From CAVUCH01 sp963739995 (GTDB taxonomy: Bacteria; Acidobacteriota; Vicinamibacteria; Vicinamibacterales; JAENWD01), in NCBI GenBank assembly GCA_963739995.1, contig CAVUCH010000002.1, forward strand, positions 1 through 64,000: a stretch of 64,000 nt of DNA. The letters run 5' to 3'. Position 1 is the first letter of the stretch; each line of letters begins with the position of its first letter. Below the pieces are notes generated by a model. The model was not told where the DNA came from. It made no database searches and saw nothing but the letters and a program-made list of their open reading frames with translations. This document shows positions 38,007-47,847 of this stretch, piece after piece. The position numbers were made by a program, and so were the translations under genes.

Positions 38007-40244
38007 TCACTCGGGCCTGAAGCCAATCGCCTCCAGGGCCGGCGCGATCTCCGGATTCGACATGAACAGCTTCCACACGAGACCGGACCGGTAGTTTTCG
38101 ATCATCACGACAATCGGCGCCTGGTTGAGCCCCATGTAGACGTCCTCGAACCAGTTCTCCGTCTCGTTGAAGCCGTCCCTGAAGCCGTAGATGCCCCACA
38201 GCCGGTCCCCGAGGTCGCGATAGAAGTGCTTCAGCGCCTTCATCGACTCCTCGGGCGTGTATGGAAAGGACGCCAGGGCGGCCGAGCAGGTGATCGTGCC
38301 GTTGTCGCCCGCGGGGGTCGGGCGTCCGCTACCGGCATTCACGCCTGCCGATCGGCCCCAGGAGTTCGCGCCATACCCCACACGCTTCAGCGGGTTCGCC
38401 ACCGAGTAGGCGTGATGGATGCGGGCGATGTTGCGGCTGTTGTCGAAGTAGTTGGTGTATTTGTCGCGCTTCTCCCTCGGATCGAACCCCATGAACGAAA
38501 AATGCGTGAAGAACAGCTCACCACCGGAGCCGACGCCGACATCCAGCTTGATGCCGTAGTACCAGTTCCCGTTCACGTAGTGGTCACCATCTTTCGTTCG
38601 GCTCCACCCGCGGCGGTACTCCACCGCCCGGTCCGACTGCCCTGCCCATCCGGTGTGATACATGGACGGAGGCACGGGGTGGGTCGGCGACGCGATCGCG
38701 AGCAGGTACACGATCATCGTCTCGTTCCAGCCGATCAGCGGATGCGAGATGTGGAAGCCATGGTTCGGGGACCAATGCCAGTAGAGGACCTCGCTGTCCG
38801 GCGTCTTGCGAAACCAGCTCCATTCGACGGCACGCCAGAACGCGGTGACCGTATCCCGGATCTCACGCTCCGGCGCTGTGTCAGCGTTGAAATACTGCCG
38901 CGCGACGAGCAGCCCCTGAATGAGAAACGCCGTCTCCACCAGGTCCGCCCCATCGTCGTACTTGCCGAAGTACGCGATCGTCCTGCCCGTCCTGCCGTCC
39001 AGGAAGTGCGGCCACGCGCCGCGTACGCGATCGGCCTTCGCGAGGAACCTCACGATCTTCAACAGGCGCTCGGCCCCCTGCTCGCGAGTCACGAACCCGC
39101 GGTCCACGCCTGCGACGATAGCCATGATGCCGAACCCCGATGCGCCCAGCGCGACGAGGTTGTCGTCCCCGGGCAGGATCTCGATTGCCATGCCGGCGAC
39201 CGGGTGCGCGGCGTCCCAGTAGTACCTGAAGCTCGCCTCCTGCACCATGGTGAGCAGCTCATCATCGGTCATCTCGCGCGTGGACGCCGTCACCGGCGCG
39301 GAGTGCGGCGATTCGTTGTCGCGGGTATCGACCGCGCTGATCCTGTAGGACGCCGTTTTTCCACTCTCGCCGAGGAAATCCGGATAGCGGGTGAGGTGAC
39401 CCTTCTGAATCGCAATCGGCACGTACGGGCCGCCGCTCACCGAACGGTAGATCTTGTAGTGCAGGAGATCCGGCTCGACGCTCCGCTCCCACGCGAGGTC
39501 GACGTGTCGATCGAGTCCCCTGGCCGACAGTCCCGCCGGCGCGGCTGGCGGAGCCGTATCGCCGGTCGCGTCCTCGTCGCTGATCCGCACGTCGTCCACA
39601 TACAGCGTCCGCCGTGCACCGTCGTCGAGCCCCTGGACGATGGTGATTTTGACCAGACGAGAGGGATCGAACCGCGCGTCGCCGGTGGACTGCACGTTCG
39701 AGCGGAAGGATGCGAACGGCAGCCGGACCCGCACCCATCTCCCGCCGGGAAAGACCTGGTCCTTTCCGAGCAGGCGGATCGAGGGGCTGCCCTCACCGGC
39801 GGCGTCGCTGACGTTGATCAGCGGTGACGCGTCGGCCGGGATCTCCACGTCCGAGTAGGCCCAGAACGACAGCGTGTCGCCGTGGCGGTTGAGGCGGCCC
39901 CAGTGCGTGGTGAGATCGAGCGTCATCCGCCAGTCGCCGCCCTGTCCACTTCGCCACGACAGCCGAAGACAGTTCGGCGGCGAGACACAGCGGGACGGCT
40001 CCACCGGGAACTTCCCGTTCACGAGATCGAGCTCGCTCGGGGAGACGGCGGAGCCCTCGCTCCGGTAGTACGCGCCAGGGGTCAGGCTGTTGTCAAAGAT
40101 GACTTGGCGGTCGTACGACGGTTGCGCGTGCGCCGTCACCGTGGTGAGTAAGAGTGTGGCGATCGCGGTCAGGAGCGGTACCGAACGCCTGTGCTCATTC
40201 GAGATCACGCATGACTCCGTGTTCGGCGCAGCGAGGCGCAGCAA
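38007..40244 (-). CDS. Glucoamylase-family (GH144-like) secreted glycoside hydrolase with Fn3 domain
   Basis: About 730-745 residues. A signal peptide (VPLLTAIATLLLTTVTAHA) is followed by a carbohydrate-binding-like beta domain (residues about 50-215), a fibronectin III domain (about 222-315, PPAAPAGLSARGLDRHVDLA) and the catalytic (alpha/alpha)6 domain of the PF10091 'glucoamylase' family (about 330-745: ASFRYYWDAAHP, FGKYDDGADLVETAFLIQGL, WNETMIVYLLAIASPTHP, FFTHFSFMGFDPR). Characterised members of GH144 are endo-beta-1,2-glucanases, so cyclic or linear beta-1,2-glucan is a possible substrate. A GTG at 40208 is an alternative start closer to the signal peptide. It is divergent from a second family member. 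Confidence 0.85.
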   Translation of the reverse strand: MLRLAAPNTESCVISNEHRRSVPLLTAIATLLLTTVTAHAQPSYDRQVIFDNSLTPGAYYRSEGSAVSPSELDLVNGKFPVEPSRCVSPPNCLRLSWRSGQGGDWRMTLDLTTHWGRLNRHGDTLSFWAYSDVEIPADASPLINVSDAAGEGSPSIRLLGKDQVFPGGRWVRVRLPFASFRSNVQSTGDARFDPSRLVKITIVQGLDDGARRTLYVDDVRISDEDATGDTAPPAAPAGLSARGLDRHVDLAWERSVEPDLLHYKIYRSVSGGPYVPIAIQKGHLTRYPDFLGESGKTASYRISAVDTRDNESPHSAPVTASTREMTDDELLTMVQEASFRYYWDAAHPVAGMAIEILPGDDNLVALGASGFGIMAIVAGVDRGFVTREQGAERLLKIVRFLAKADRVRGAWPHFLDGRTGRTIAYFGKYDDGADLVETAFLIQGLLVARQYFNADTAPEREIRDTVTAFWRAVEWSWFRKTPDSEVLYWHWSPNHGFHISHPLIGWNETMIVYLLAIASPTHPVPPSMYHTGWAGQSDRAVEYRRGWSRTKDGDHYVNGNWYYGIKLDVGVGSGGELFFTHFSFMGFDPREKRDKYTNYFDNSRNIARIHHAYSVANPLKRVGYGANSWGRSAGVNAGSGRPTPAGDNGTITCSAALASFPYTPEESMKALKHFYRDLGDRLWGIYGFRDGFNETENWFEDVYMGLNQAPIVVMIENYRSGLVWKLFMSNPEIAPALEAIGFRPE

Positions 40245-40468
40245 GCGGCTATCTCATCCGGCGACCGGGCGGCTGCTCGACCGCACAAATGCATCCTCCT
40301 GAACGCCGGATTGATAGCAAGACAAGTTCCAGCGGACTTGCGTAGAACGCATGCTTCGCGGACCGATAGCGTGCGGCGTTGCGGTCGCGGCGATGGATCG
40401 GTGTCCGCGTGACCGGATGTCAGTGCGAGGGCCCGGATCCGTCAGGCGCATGGCGAGTTTCGCGGCGA

Positions 40469-40474
40469 TAGACT
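40469..40474 (+). promoter_or_regulatory. TAGACT -10-like box
   Basis: TAGACT ends 6 nt before the GTG at 40481, with no ribosome-binding site. The spacing is identical to that at 11335-11347. Confidence 0.45.
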
Positions 40475-40480
40475 AACCAG

Positions 40481-41873
40481 GTGCGCCCCACGGTTGCACT
40501 GGTCCTGTCGATCGCGTTGTCCACTCACGTGCTCACGAGTGGCGGCTGTGCCCGTGTTGCGCCGGCGCCCGTCCCGGGGCGGGCCGAGGGCCCACGGCCG
40601 AGTATCTCGGCAGAGGATGATGCGCTCCTCGAGGACCTGTCGAAGCGGTCGTTCCTGTTCTTCTGGGAGCAGGCGGACCCGGACACGGGAATCGTGCGCG
40701 ACCGCGCCCGCACCGACGGAACGCCGGTGCCCGGGACCGCACGCGACGTCGGGAGCATCGCCTCGGTCGGGTTCGGTGTGAGCGGGCTCTGCCTGGCCGC
40801 GGAGCGTGGGTGGGTTCCAAGGAGGGCTGCAGTCGATCGCGCGCGCACCACCCTCCGATTTTTTGCGCAGCGGATCGAGAACCAGCGCGGCTGGTTCTAC
40901 CACTTCATCAACCTCCGCACCGGCGCTCGCGAATGGGCGAGCGAGTTGTCCTCCATTGACACCGCGCTCCTTCTCGCGGGCGTGATGACGGTGCGCCAGT
41001 GCTTCGCCGACGAGGCGGACATCGCACGCCTCGCCGACCTGATCTACCGCCGCGTCGACTTCACCTGGATGCTCGCCGGCGATCCGCTGCTGCTGTCCCA
41101 TGGGTGGAAGCCTGAGACGGGCTTTCTCGAATCGCGCTGGGATCATTACTGCGAGCTGACGATCCTGTACCTGCTCGCCGTTGGCTCGCCCACGCATCCC
41201 ATTCCGGCCGCATCCTGGCAGGCGTGGCGGCGCCCGGTCGTCACGTTCGACGGGCACTCGTTCATCGGCGGCCCGCCACCCCTCTTCGTGCATCAGTTCT
41301 CGCACGCGTGGGTGGACTTCCGCGGGTGGCGCGAACGGGAGCCCCCGCACACCGACTGGTGGACGAACTCCGTCGAGGCGACCCGCGCACACAGGGCCTT
41401 CTGTCTGACGCTGGCGGGCGAGTTTCCGGGGTACACGGAACACGTCTGGGGCATCACCGTCCTCCGACAGCCGGCGCGGCTACGTGGCCTGGGGCGGGCC
41501 GCCGCGCCACGAGGCCATCGACGGCACGGTGGTGCCATGCGCGGCGGCGGGCTCGCTGATGCTGGCGCCGGACATCACCATGCCCGCCGTGCGTGAGATG
41601 CGCCGGCGCTTCGGCGATCGCATCTACGGCCGCTACGGATTCGCCGATGCCTTCCATCCCGTCGATGGCTGGGTGAACCCCGACGTGATCGGGATCGATC
41701 TCGGGATCACGCTGCTCAGCGCCGAGAACCTGCGCTCGGGACGGGTCTGGGAGCTGTTCATGCGCAACCGGGAGATCCCCGCGGCGATGGAGCGGGTCGG
41801 CATGGCGAGGCACGTGCCGGCTGCCGCGGCGCTCACGCGAACCCACCGTTTGCGCGGAGCACCTGCGCGTTGA
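40481..41873 (+). CDS. GH144-like lipoprotein glycoside hydrolase (one frameshift)
   Basis: A second glucoamylase-family protein without the accessory domains. The N-terminus is a lipoprotein signal (ALSTHVLTSGGC). The catalytic domain aligns with the gene at 38007-40244: SFLFFWEQADPDTG, SIDTALLLAGVMTVRQCF, ELTILYLLAVGSPTHPIP, LFVHQFSHAWVDFRGWR. Near 41462 a one-base shift moves the rest into another frame (DSRRGYVAWGGPPR ... RIYGRYGFADAFHPVDGW ... RSGRVWELFMRNREIPAAME), which matches the end of the paralogue. Total about 460 residues. Its 3' end overlaps the SDR fragment on the other strand by about 40 nt. Confidence 0.83.
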
Positions 41874-42050
41874 CCCACCCGCCATCGGGTCCCGCCAGGA
41901 ACGAGACGACGCCTGCGATGTCGTCCGGCTCGCCGAGGCGCTCCAGCGGCGGCAGCCGGCGCAACTGGTCGATCTGTTCGTCGGTCTTGCCCGTCAGGAA
42001 CAGCTCCGTCGCAACCGGCCCCGGCGCGACGGCGTTGCGCCCGGTCGTCC
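41833..42050 (-). pseudogene. C-terminal fragment of a short-chain dehydrogenase
   Basis: On the minus strand the residues NAVAPGPVATELFL ... PLERLGEPDDIAGVVSFLAG ... GGWVNAQVLRANGGFA are the last 70 or so residues of a classical SDR, ending at 41833. The cofactor-binding half and the YxxxK motif are absent. Upstream sequence (42050-42317) shows no SDR-like residues in any frame. It is a remnant, convergent with the GH144-like gene. Confidence 0.8.
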
Positions 42051-42317
42051 AGCTTCCCTCGCGCCCGCCGATGCGGCGGATTGGCAGCGGACGCGTACCC
42101 ATTCGTCCTCTCGCCGGCGGCGGTCGCCAAACTGAAGTTCGTGGACGACGTGGTCGGCCGCGCGCAGGGCCCCTGAGCGGCAGTCGCCGGGCATGGCCCG
42201 TAAGCCGGTAGTAGTACGCATTCTGATCCTTCTGTGGACACACGAAGGCACACCTGCGCCACACGTTCGACTCGCCGGGAATGTACACTGGACGCGGCAC
42301 TTGGCCGCCGATGCTCC

Positions 42318-44084
42318 ATGCGCTCCAAACTACTCCTCGCCGTCTCCCTGCTCCTGACCGTCGCCGGCAGCCTGGCGTACGGTCAACGTGCCCCGGAAGC
42401 GGCGATCACGCCTTTGGTCGAAACGGAGGAGGTCCGTCCCGGAGGGACCACGCGGGTCGCCTTGAGGGTCTCGCTGACGGAAGGACTGCACGTGCAGTCG
42501 GATCGCCCGCGGGATCCATCGCTCATCCCCACTGTGCTGACCGTGGAGCCCCCCGCGGGCGTCCGCGTGGGGCAGCTCGTGTATCCGCACCCGACCGACT
42601 TCGCGCAACAGGGTCAGGACCAACCGCTGGCCGTGTTCGAGCGCGAGTTCGTCGTCGGTGCCGAGCTCGCGATCGGCCCTGATCTGCCCCCGGGCGATCT
42701 CGTGATTCCGGCGCGGCTCCGCTACCAGGCCTGCGACGACAAGGTCTGCTTCCGTCCGATCACCGCGACGATCGCGTGGACCGTGCGGGTCGGGACGTCG
42801 GCCCGTTCAGCCGCCCCCAGCACGAAGGACGTCTTCGACCGGCTGTCGGAAGGCCGGCGGACGGAGGTCCCTCCACTCGACGTGCCGGCGACGCCGTCTC
42901 CTCCACCCGCGTCCGCGGACACGCGAACCGTTCCGGCGCGACTGGACGACTTCGCCGTGCTGGCGACAACGGGAGGATATCGGGGCCGAGACGACTTCCT
43001 GCAGTTCATCAAGGACGCGGAGCAGGGTGTCGTGCAGAAGGGACTGTTCGACGGCCGGGGACCGCTGGCCATCCTCGTCATCATCCTGCTCGGAGGGCTG
43101 TTGCTGAACCTGACGCCCTGCGTGCTGCCGATGATCCCGATCAACCTGGCGATCATCGGAGCGGGCACGCAGGCCGGGTCCCGGCGGCGCGGCTTTCTGC
43201 TCGGTTCGACCTACGGCGCGGCGATGGCCGTCGTCTACGGCGCGCTGGGACTCGCCGTGATCCTGACCGCCGGCACCTTCGGGACGATCAACGCCTCGCC
43301 CTGGTTCAACGCGTCGATCGCCATCCTGTTCATCGTGCTCGGGCTGGCCATGTTCGATGTGGTCACCATCGATTTCTCCCGCTTCTCGAGCGGCCTGCAA
43401 GCGCCCACCCGGCGCGGAACGTTCGCCGTGGCGTTCACGATGGGAGCGGTGGCGGCGCTGCTCGCGGGCGCGTGCGTGGCGCCGGTGGTCATCCAGGTCA
43501 TCCTGTTTTCGAGCAGTCTCTACGCAAGCGGAACGCCTCTCGCGCTCGCGCTGCCGTTCGTGCTTGGCCTGGGGATGGCCCTTCCATGGCCAATCGCCGG
43601 CGCCGGCCTTGCCGCGCTGCCGAAGCCCGGCCGCTGGATGGTGCGCGTCAAACAGGCATTCGGTGTGCTGATCCTCGGCACTGCAATCTACTACGGCTAT
43701 CTCGCGTACACGCTCTTTGCGAACCGGTGGGTCGACGCCTCGCAGGTCAGCGGCAGCGTCCAGGAGAAACTCGAGGCCGGATGGACGGACTCGCTTGCTG
43801 CGGGGCTCGAGCGTGCGGCGCGCGAAGGGAAGCCCGTGCTCATCGACTTCTGGGCCACGTGGTGCAAGAACTGCCTGACGATGGACAAGACCACGCTGGC
43901 GGATCCGGAGGTGACGGCTGCGCTGGCGGACTACGTGAAGGTCAAGTTCCAGGCCCAGGATCCCGACGCGGAGCCGGCGAAGACGCTGATGTCGCGCTTC
44001 AAGGCCGTCGGCCTGCCGACGTATGTCATCCTCCAGCCAGCCGGAATGGCGCGGCCCGGAATCGCGCCCTCGAATTCCAATTAG
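42318..44084 (+). CDS. dsbD: Thiol:disulfide interchange protein DsbD
   Basis: 588 residues. Carries electrons from cytoplasmic thioredoxin to periplasmic thiol proteins. Signal peptide (LLLAVSLLLTVAGSLAYG); N-terminal DsbD-alpha-like domain with the redox pair CDDKVC near residue 140; eight-helix CcdA-type core (NLTPCVLPMIPINLAIIGAG and LLAGACVAPVVIQ, one Cys each); C-terminal thioredoxin domain with FWATWCKNC near 515. The protein ends soon after the cis-Pro strand (LPTYVIL), so the last helix is shorter than usual. It is only 6 nt from the convergent thioredoxin-like gene. The two double-thioredoxin proteins opposite are plausible periplasmic partners. Confidence 0.92.
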   Translation: MRSKLLLAVSLLLTVAGSLAYGQRAPEAAITPLVETEEVRPGGTTRVALRVSLTEGLHVQSDRPRDPSLIPTVLTVEPPAGVRVGQLVYPHPTDFAQQGQDQPLAVFEREFVVGAELAIGPDLPPGDLVIPARLRYQACDDKVCFRPITATIAWTVRVGTSARSAAPSTKDVFDRLSEGRRTEVPPLDVPATPSPPPASADTRTVPARLDDFAVLATTGGYRGRDDFLQFIKDAEQGVVQKGLFDGRGPLAILVIILLGGLLLNLTPCVLPMIPINLAIIGAGTQAGSRRRGFLLGSTYGAAMAVVYGALGLAVILTAGTFGTINASPWFNASIAILFIVLGLAMFDVVTIDFSRFSSGLQAPTRRGTFAVAFTMGAVAALLAGACVAPVVIQVILFSSSLYASGTPLALALPFVLGLGMALPWPIAGAGLAALPKPGRWMVRVKQAFGVLILGTAIYYGYLAYTLFANRWVDASQVSGSVQEKLEAGWTDSLAAGLERAAREGKPVLIDFWATWCKNCLTMDKTTLADPEVTAALADYVKVKFQAQDPDAEPAKTLMSRFKAVGLPTYVILQPAGMARPGIAPSNSN

Positions 44085-44090
44085 CCGCTC

Positions 44091-45356
44091 TCACTTCTTT
44101 CGGGCCTGTGCGACCGCCTTCATCCAGTAGGCTTTCGATCCGATGTACCCGCTGGTATCGGGCATGCTTGCCAGGATGACCCGCCGGACTTCCAGGATAT
44201 CGATCGCACCTTCCTTCTTGTACAGAACGCCGCCGCCTGGCGCGATCACCATCGTCAGCGGCGCACCGAGGGTCCACTTCTCCCCCCATGCCGCCTGCAG
44301 CGTTGCGCGATCGCTGGTGCCGAACTGCTTGTTGGGGCTCGATGCGTGCTGCTTCCTGAGGAACTCCATGACGGCCGCAGACTCGGCCGGCGGGTCGGTG
44401 CTGATCGTGACGAGGTCGAACGCCCGCTGGCGATACATCCGGTACGTCGTCTCGAGGTCGAAGAAGTCCCTCGTGCAGTCGGCGCAGCCGGTCGACCAGA
44501 AGCGCACGAGCATGACTTTGTCCGTCGGGTTCGCACGCATCCGCTTCAGTTCGTCGACGCCGACCATGCCGACGGTGACCGGCTCCTTCTGAATCCGGGC
44601 CCATTCCTGCTCTACGCCCGACGCCTTCGACAGCCACTTGGTCGTGCACCCGAACGTCTTCGTTTCTCGAACGGGAACCGGACGGCGGGCGAGCAGCGCA
44701 TCGAGGGCGTTGCGCGCGTCGTGCACCTCCACGAGCTCTTCGCGCTGGTTGTCATCTATCCGTCCCTGATAGCGCAGCTTGCGCTCGTGATCGAAGATGA
44801 AGAGATGGGGCGTGGCGACGGCTCCGAACTTCATCGAGGTGGCCTGGGTGTCGCCGTCGTACAGGTAGGGCCAGGAGATCCGGCGCGCCTGCGCGCGGAG
44901 CTTCATCTCCGGGAGTGAGTCCGTGACGTCCGTGTATCCGAGCTCGTCGAGCCGAACCGTCTTCGGATTGTTCGGGTTGATCGCGACAAACGCCACACCC
45001 TTCCGGCCATACTCTTCGTGGAGCTTGTCGATCCGCGCCTCGTAGAGCTGCGATACGGGACAATGATTGCTCTCGAATACGACGGCAAGCAGCCTGCTGC
45101 TGGCGTACTCGCTCGATCTGTGGTTCTTGCCATCGATCCCCGGCAGATCGAACTCCGGCAGCGGCGAACCGATCGGAAGCACCGGGAACTCGCGATCCGA
45201 TTGGATGCCGCGGCCGGGTGTCTGGCTCTGAAGCGACGCCGGTGCCGCAGCGAAGACCCCCGCCAGAGCGAGGAAGGCGGCAACACGCCCGAGGCGCGGT
45301 GGAATCCAGCAAGCACGGAGCGCACGGTGCGGCGACTGCATGATGTCCTCGCTCAT
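44091..45356 (-). CDS. Secreted double thioredoxin-fold protein (redoxin + thioredoxin)
   Basis: 421 residues. A signal peptide (VAAFLALAGVFAAAPASL) precedes an AhpC/TSA-like redoxin domain (FDLPGIDGKNHRSSEY; single Cys in ESNHCPVSQLYEAR near 95; ATPHLFIFDHERKLRYQG) and a second thioredoxin fold (VMLVRFWSTGCADCTRDF near 290). The second CxxC is non-canonical (GCADC instead of WCxxC). The start ATG overlaps the stop of its paralogue upstream (45353-46498), so the pair is coupled. It is convergent with dsbD, 6 nt apart. Probably a periplasmic reductase or peroxidase-like partner. Confidence 0.85.
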   Translation of the reverse strand: MSEDIMQSPHRALRACWIPPRLGRVAAFLALAGVFAAAPASLQSQTPGRGIQSDREFPVLPIGSPLPEFDLPGIDGKNHRSSEYASSRLLAVVFESNHCPVSQLYEARIDKLHEEYGRKGVAFVAINPNNPKTVRLDELGYTDVTDSLPEMKLRAQARRISWPYLYDGDTQATSMKFGAVATPHLFIFDHERKLRYQGRIDDNQREELVEVHDARNALDALLARRPVPVRETKTFGCTTKWLSKASGVEQEWARIQKEPVTVGMVGVDELKRMRANPTDKVMLVRFWSTGCADCTRDFFDLETTYRMYRQRAFDLVTISTDPPAESAAVMEFLRKQHASSPNKQFGTSDRATLQAAWGEKWTLGAPLTMVIAPGGGVLYKKEGAIDILEVRRVILASMPDTSGYIGSKAYWMKAVAQARKK

Positions 45357-46498
45357 CGACTAGGTGTGGACCAGTAGGCCTGCTGGCCCGGACCCTTCGG
45401 ATGGTCCGGGAGATGGGCCAGGATTGCCCGGCGGAGCCGTGGGATGTTCGCCTCGCCCAGCTCCTGATACACGACGTCACCGTTCGGTGCGAGCACCAGG
45501 GTGAACGGAACGGGCGCAGGCATGGCCGGATCGAACGCCGCCTGCAGTCCGTATACATCGGATGTGGCGAACAGGCGGTTCGGGTGCGAGGCATGGTGCG
45601 CCCGAAGGAACTGCAGCACGGCGCCGCGCTCCGCGGGGTCATTCACCGAGACCGAAACGAACTCCAGGTTGCGCGGCTGGTACATCCGGTACGTGGTTTC
45701 CAGGTCGGGAAACTCGCTCGCGCACGGCGCACACCACGTGGCCCAGAAATTGATCATCAGCAGCTTGCCGGTGCCGTTCTGCCGCAGCCGCTTCAGGTCG
45801 TCTGCGCCGGCCATCTCCACCGTGACCGGCGCTGCCTTGAACCTGGCCAGCTGTGCGTCGGGCCCTGGCGGCCCTGACAAGCCCTTCACGGCACATCCGA
45901 CCGGCTCGGTTCGTTCGACCGCGACCGGCCGGCCGGCCACGAGCGCGTCGATCGCGTCGCGGGCATCCCGCGACGTCACGCGATCCTCGCGCGCGCTGTC
46001 GTCGATGCGCCCCTGATAGCGCAAGGTGCGCGCCTGATCGAACACGAAGATGTGCGGCGTGGTGGCAACCCCGAACTGCTTCGTCACCGTCTGGGTTTCA
46101 CCGTCAGAGAGGTACGGATATGCGAGCTTCCGGTGTTCTGCCCGCACTTTCATGTCCTCCAGGGACTCGCCAACATCCGTGTGTGCCAAATCGGCGAGCT
46201 GAATGGCAGACGGCTGGTTGGCATTGACCGCCACAACGGCCACGCCCTTCCCGCGGTATTCCTCCTGAAGCCGCTGGATCCGCGCCTCGTAGAGCTGGGA
46301 CGCCGGACAGGTGTTGCTGGTGAAGACCACGGCCAGCACTCGACGGTCCGAGTAATCGTGGAGGGAATGGGTCCGACCGTCCACGCCGGGCAGCGTGAAT
46401 GCCGGTGCCGGCGCGCCCGGCGCGAGGCCCGACGGAGGGGCGCCGCCACAGGCGGACACAGACGCGGAGAGCACGGCTGCGAACAGCACCTGCCGCAT
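45353..46498 (-). CDS. Double thioredoxin-fold lipoprotein
   Basis: 381 residues starting MRQVLFAAVLSASVSACGG with a lipobox ending in Cys. It has the same plan as the downstream paralogue: redoxin domain (FTLPGVDGRTHSLHDY; TSNTCPASQLYEAR; ATTPHIFVFDQARTLRYQG) then a TlpA-like thioredoxin (LLMINFWATWCAPCASEF) with a classical WCAPC site. The conserved CPxSQLYEAR motif, with a single Cys in domain 1, is shared by both. The ATG at 46498 is preferred over the longer open frame to 46594. It is probably outer- or inner-membrane anchored, facing the periplasm and reduced by DsbD. Confidence 0.86.
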   Translation of the reverse strand: MRQVLFAAVLSASVSACGGAPPSGLAPGAPAPAFTLPGVDGRTHSLHDYSDRRVLAVVFTSNTCPASQLYEARIQRLQEEYRGKGVAVVAVNANQPSAIQLADLAHTDVGESLEDMKVRAEHRKLAYPYLSDGETQTVTKQFGVATTPHIFVFDQARTLRYQGRIDDSAREDRVTSRDARDAIDALVAGRPVAVERTEPVGCAVKGLSGPPGPDAQLARFKAAPVTVEMAGADDLKRLRQNGTGKLLMINFWATWCAPCASEFPDLETTYRMYQPRNLEFVSVSVNDPAERGAVLQFLRAHHASHPNRLFATSDVYGLQAAFDPAMPAPVPFTLVLAPNGDVVYQELGEANIPRLRRAILAHLPDHPKGPGQQAYWSTPSR

Positions 46499-46737
46499 GA
46501 GCACCTCGAACAGCCGGAAGATTATCACCCTGTGTGTGGTTCCGGTGCGCTGCTCGCGGAGCGGGCGATCCGAAGGTTCGAGGCGCGCGAGCACCCAGAT
46601 GGCGCAGTGAGGGCGAGCGTGATCCGGTTCAGCTGTGCAGCTAACGATGGACCCGCCGTTCTCGTCTAAGACTCAACATGTCTCAACGCGTGCGCGACGA
46701 AATCCGCTGGGCGCTCAGAGGCCAGCGGGACACGGGG

Positions 46738-47148
46738 TCACGTCCGCTTGACGGACCACGTGCCGCGGGCCGCTTCGCTGCCGCTTGCTTTCTCACGAAG
46801 GACCCAGGTCCCGTTCGCGGCGTTGCCCTCGAACGTCCCCTCGAGCGCCACCTCCGCGCGATCGTCCGGCGTGAAGTCGTAGGTGGCGGTCAGCGCCCCG
46901 CCCTTCAAGGACGCGGTCTTCAACGTGGCCGTGTAGGTCGGCTCCCCCGTCACCGACACCCGCCCGCTGAGCGCGCCATCCGCTCCCTTCTCGAGCGTGA
47001 TCTCGAAGCCGCCGGAGCCCGCACCGTCCCAGGTGCCGGTCCATGTCCCCAGGTACTCCTCCGACGTAGCCTGCGCGCCTGAGGACGGTGCCGCCGCGAC
47101 GGCACCGAACAGGAACACCAGAACGAGGAAGCCGCATCGTGCACGCAT
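46738..47148 (-). CDS. Small secreted beta-barrel-like protein
   Basis: 136 residues: signal peptide (CGFLVLVFLFGAVAAAPSSGA), then a single beta-rich domain with alternating turns (YLGTWTGTWDGAGSGGFEIT, GALSGRVSVTGEPTYTATL, ALEGTFEGNAANGTW). The pattern resembles small lipocalin-like secreted domains common in Acidobacteria. No enzyme motif is present. It precedes another small secreted protein in the opposite order on the same strand. Confidence 0.7.
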   Translation of the reverse strand: MRARCGFLVLVFLFGAVAAAPSSGAQATSEEYLGTWTGTWDGAGSGGFEITLEKGADGALSGRVSVTGEPTYTATLKTASLKGGALTATYDFTPDDRAEVALEGTFEGNAANGTWVLREKASGSEAARGTWSVKRT

Positions 47149-47221
47149 GGATGACTTTCCGAATCAGATTCAGGGAGGCGACTGCAGCGAAGGGCCGGAG
47201 ATCGACCCGGCAGAACGCTGC

Positions 47222-47686
47222 CTACTGTCTGTCGTACACGGCGATGCTCGTGAGCTTCTTGCCCGCTGCGTCCGTCATGTGAGTCGTGAGCGTCCGCGTC
47301 TTGTTGTCGGCGGAGAACTCCACGGTACCGGTGACGGTTGTCTTGCCATCCTTCGCGTTGGAAAGCACATACTGGCCGGGGCTGGCCAGTTTGAGAGATC
47401 GGGTGTCAGCCGCTGGATCGCCGGTGACCGGGTAGTCTTTGCCATCGAACTTGCCGGTCCACTCGTTGTGTGTGGCCTTGCCGGTGCCGTCCACGCCGTC
47501 CACCACGCATTTGTAGCTGTCGCCAGCGGCGGTATACACGACGGTCAGGTTCTTCGGCGCGCCCGCAGCGATCTTCGATTTCGCCTCGTTGAGTTTCCAC
47601 GAGCCCACATTGGGGTCCGCGGCGAAGGCGACGGCCACGGCGGTGAGCCACAATGCCGTACTAAGGATTGTCCTTTTCGTATTCAT
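47222..47686 (-). CDS. Small secreted protein, lipocalin-like beta domain
   Basis: 154 residues from the ATG at 47686, which has an AAGGAG site upstream (GAAAGGAGAGAGAAGC). Signal peptide (TILSTALWLTAVAVAFA) and one beta-rich domain (DPNVGSWKLNEAKSKI ... NEWTGKFDGKDYPVTGDP ... TGTVEFSADNKTRTLTTHMT). The WKLNxAKSK and DGKDYPVTG motifs are typical of a recurrent acidobacterial secreted family with no known function. Confidence 0.78.
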   Translation of the reverse strand: MNTKRTILSTALWLTAVAVAFAADPNVGSWKLNEAKSKIAAGAPKNLTVVYTAAGDSYKCVVDGVDGTGKATHNEWTGKFDGKDYPVTGDPAADTRSLKLASPGQYVLSNAKDGKTTVTGTVEFSADNKTRTLTTHMTDAAGKKLTSIAVYDRQ

Positions 47687-47847
47687 GCTTCTCTCTCCTT
47701 TCAAGAAACGTCCGGCGTGTGGACGGGCAGATGATGGCCGTCGCGAGAGTCTGCGCGAACGGATGAGGCATCCTACAGTGGCGACGAAAAGGCAACAACA
47801 GCAAATTCCGCTCGCTCGTGCTCTTGGGGGTATCAGTCGATGTTCGG

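Noticed and set aside
42128..42141. CAAACTGAAGTTCG as another member of the CT-TC-AG hairpin family
   Set aside because: Only about five base pairs match and the outer arms do not pair; probably chance.
42776..44179. 467-codon frame overlapping dsbD on the same strand
   Set aside because: Arg/Gly-rich shadow; dsbD motifs are all in the other frame without a break.
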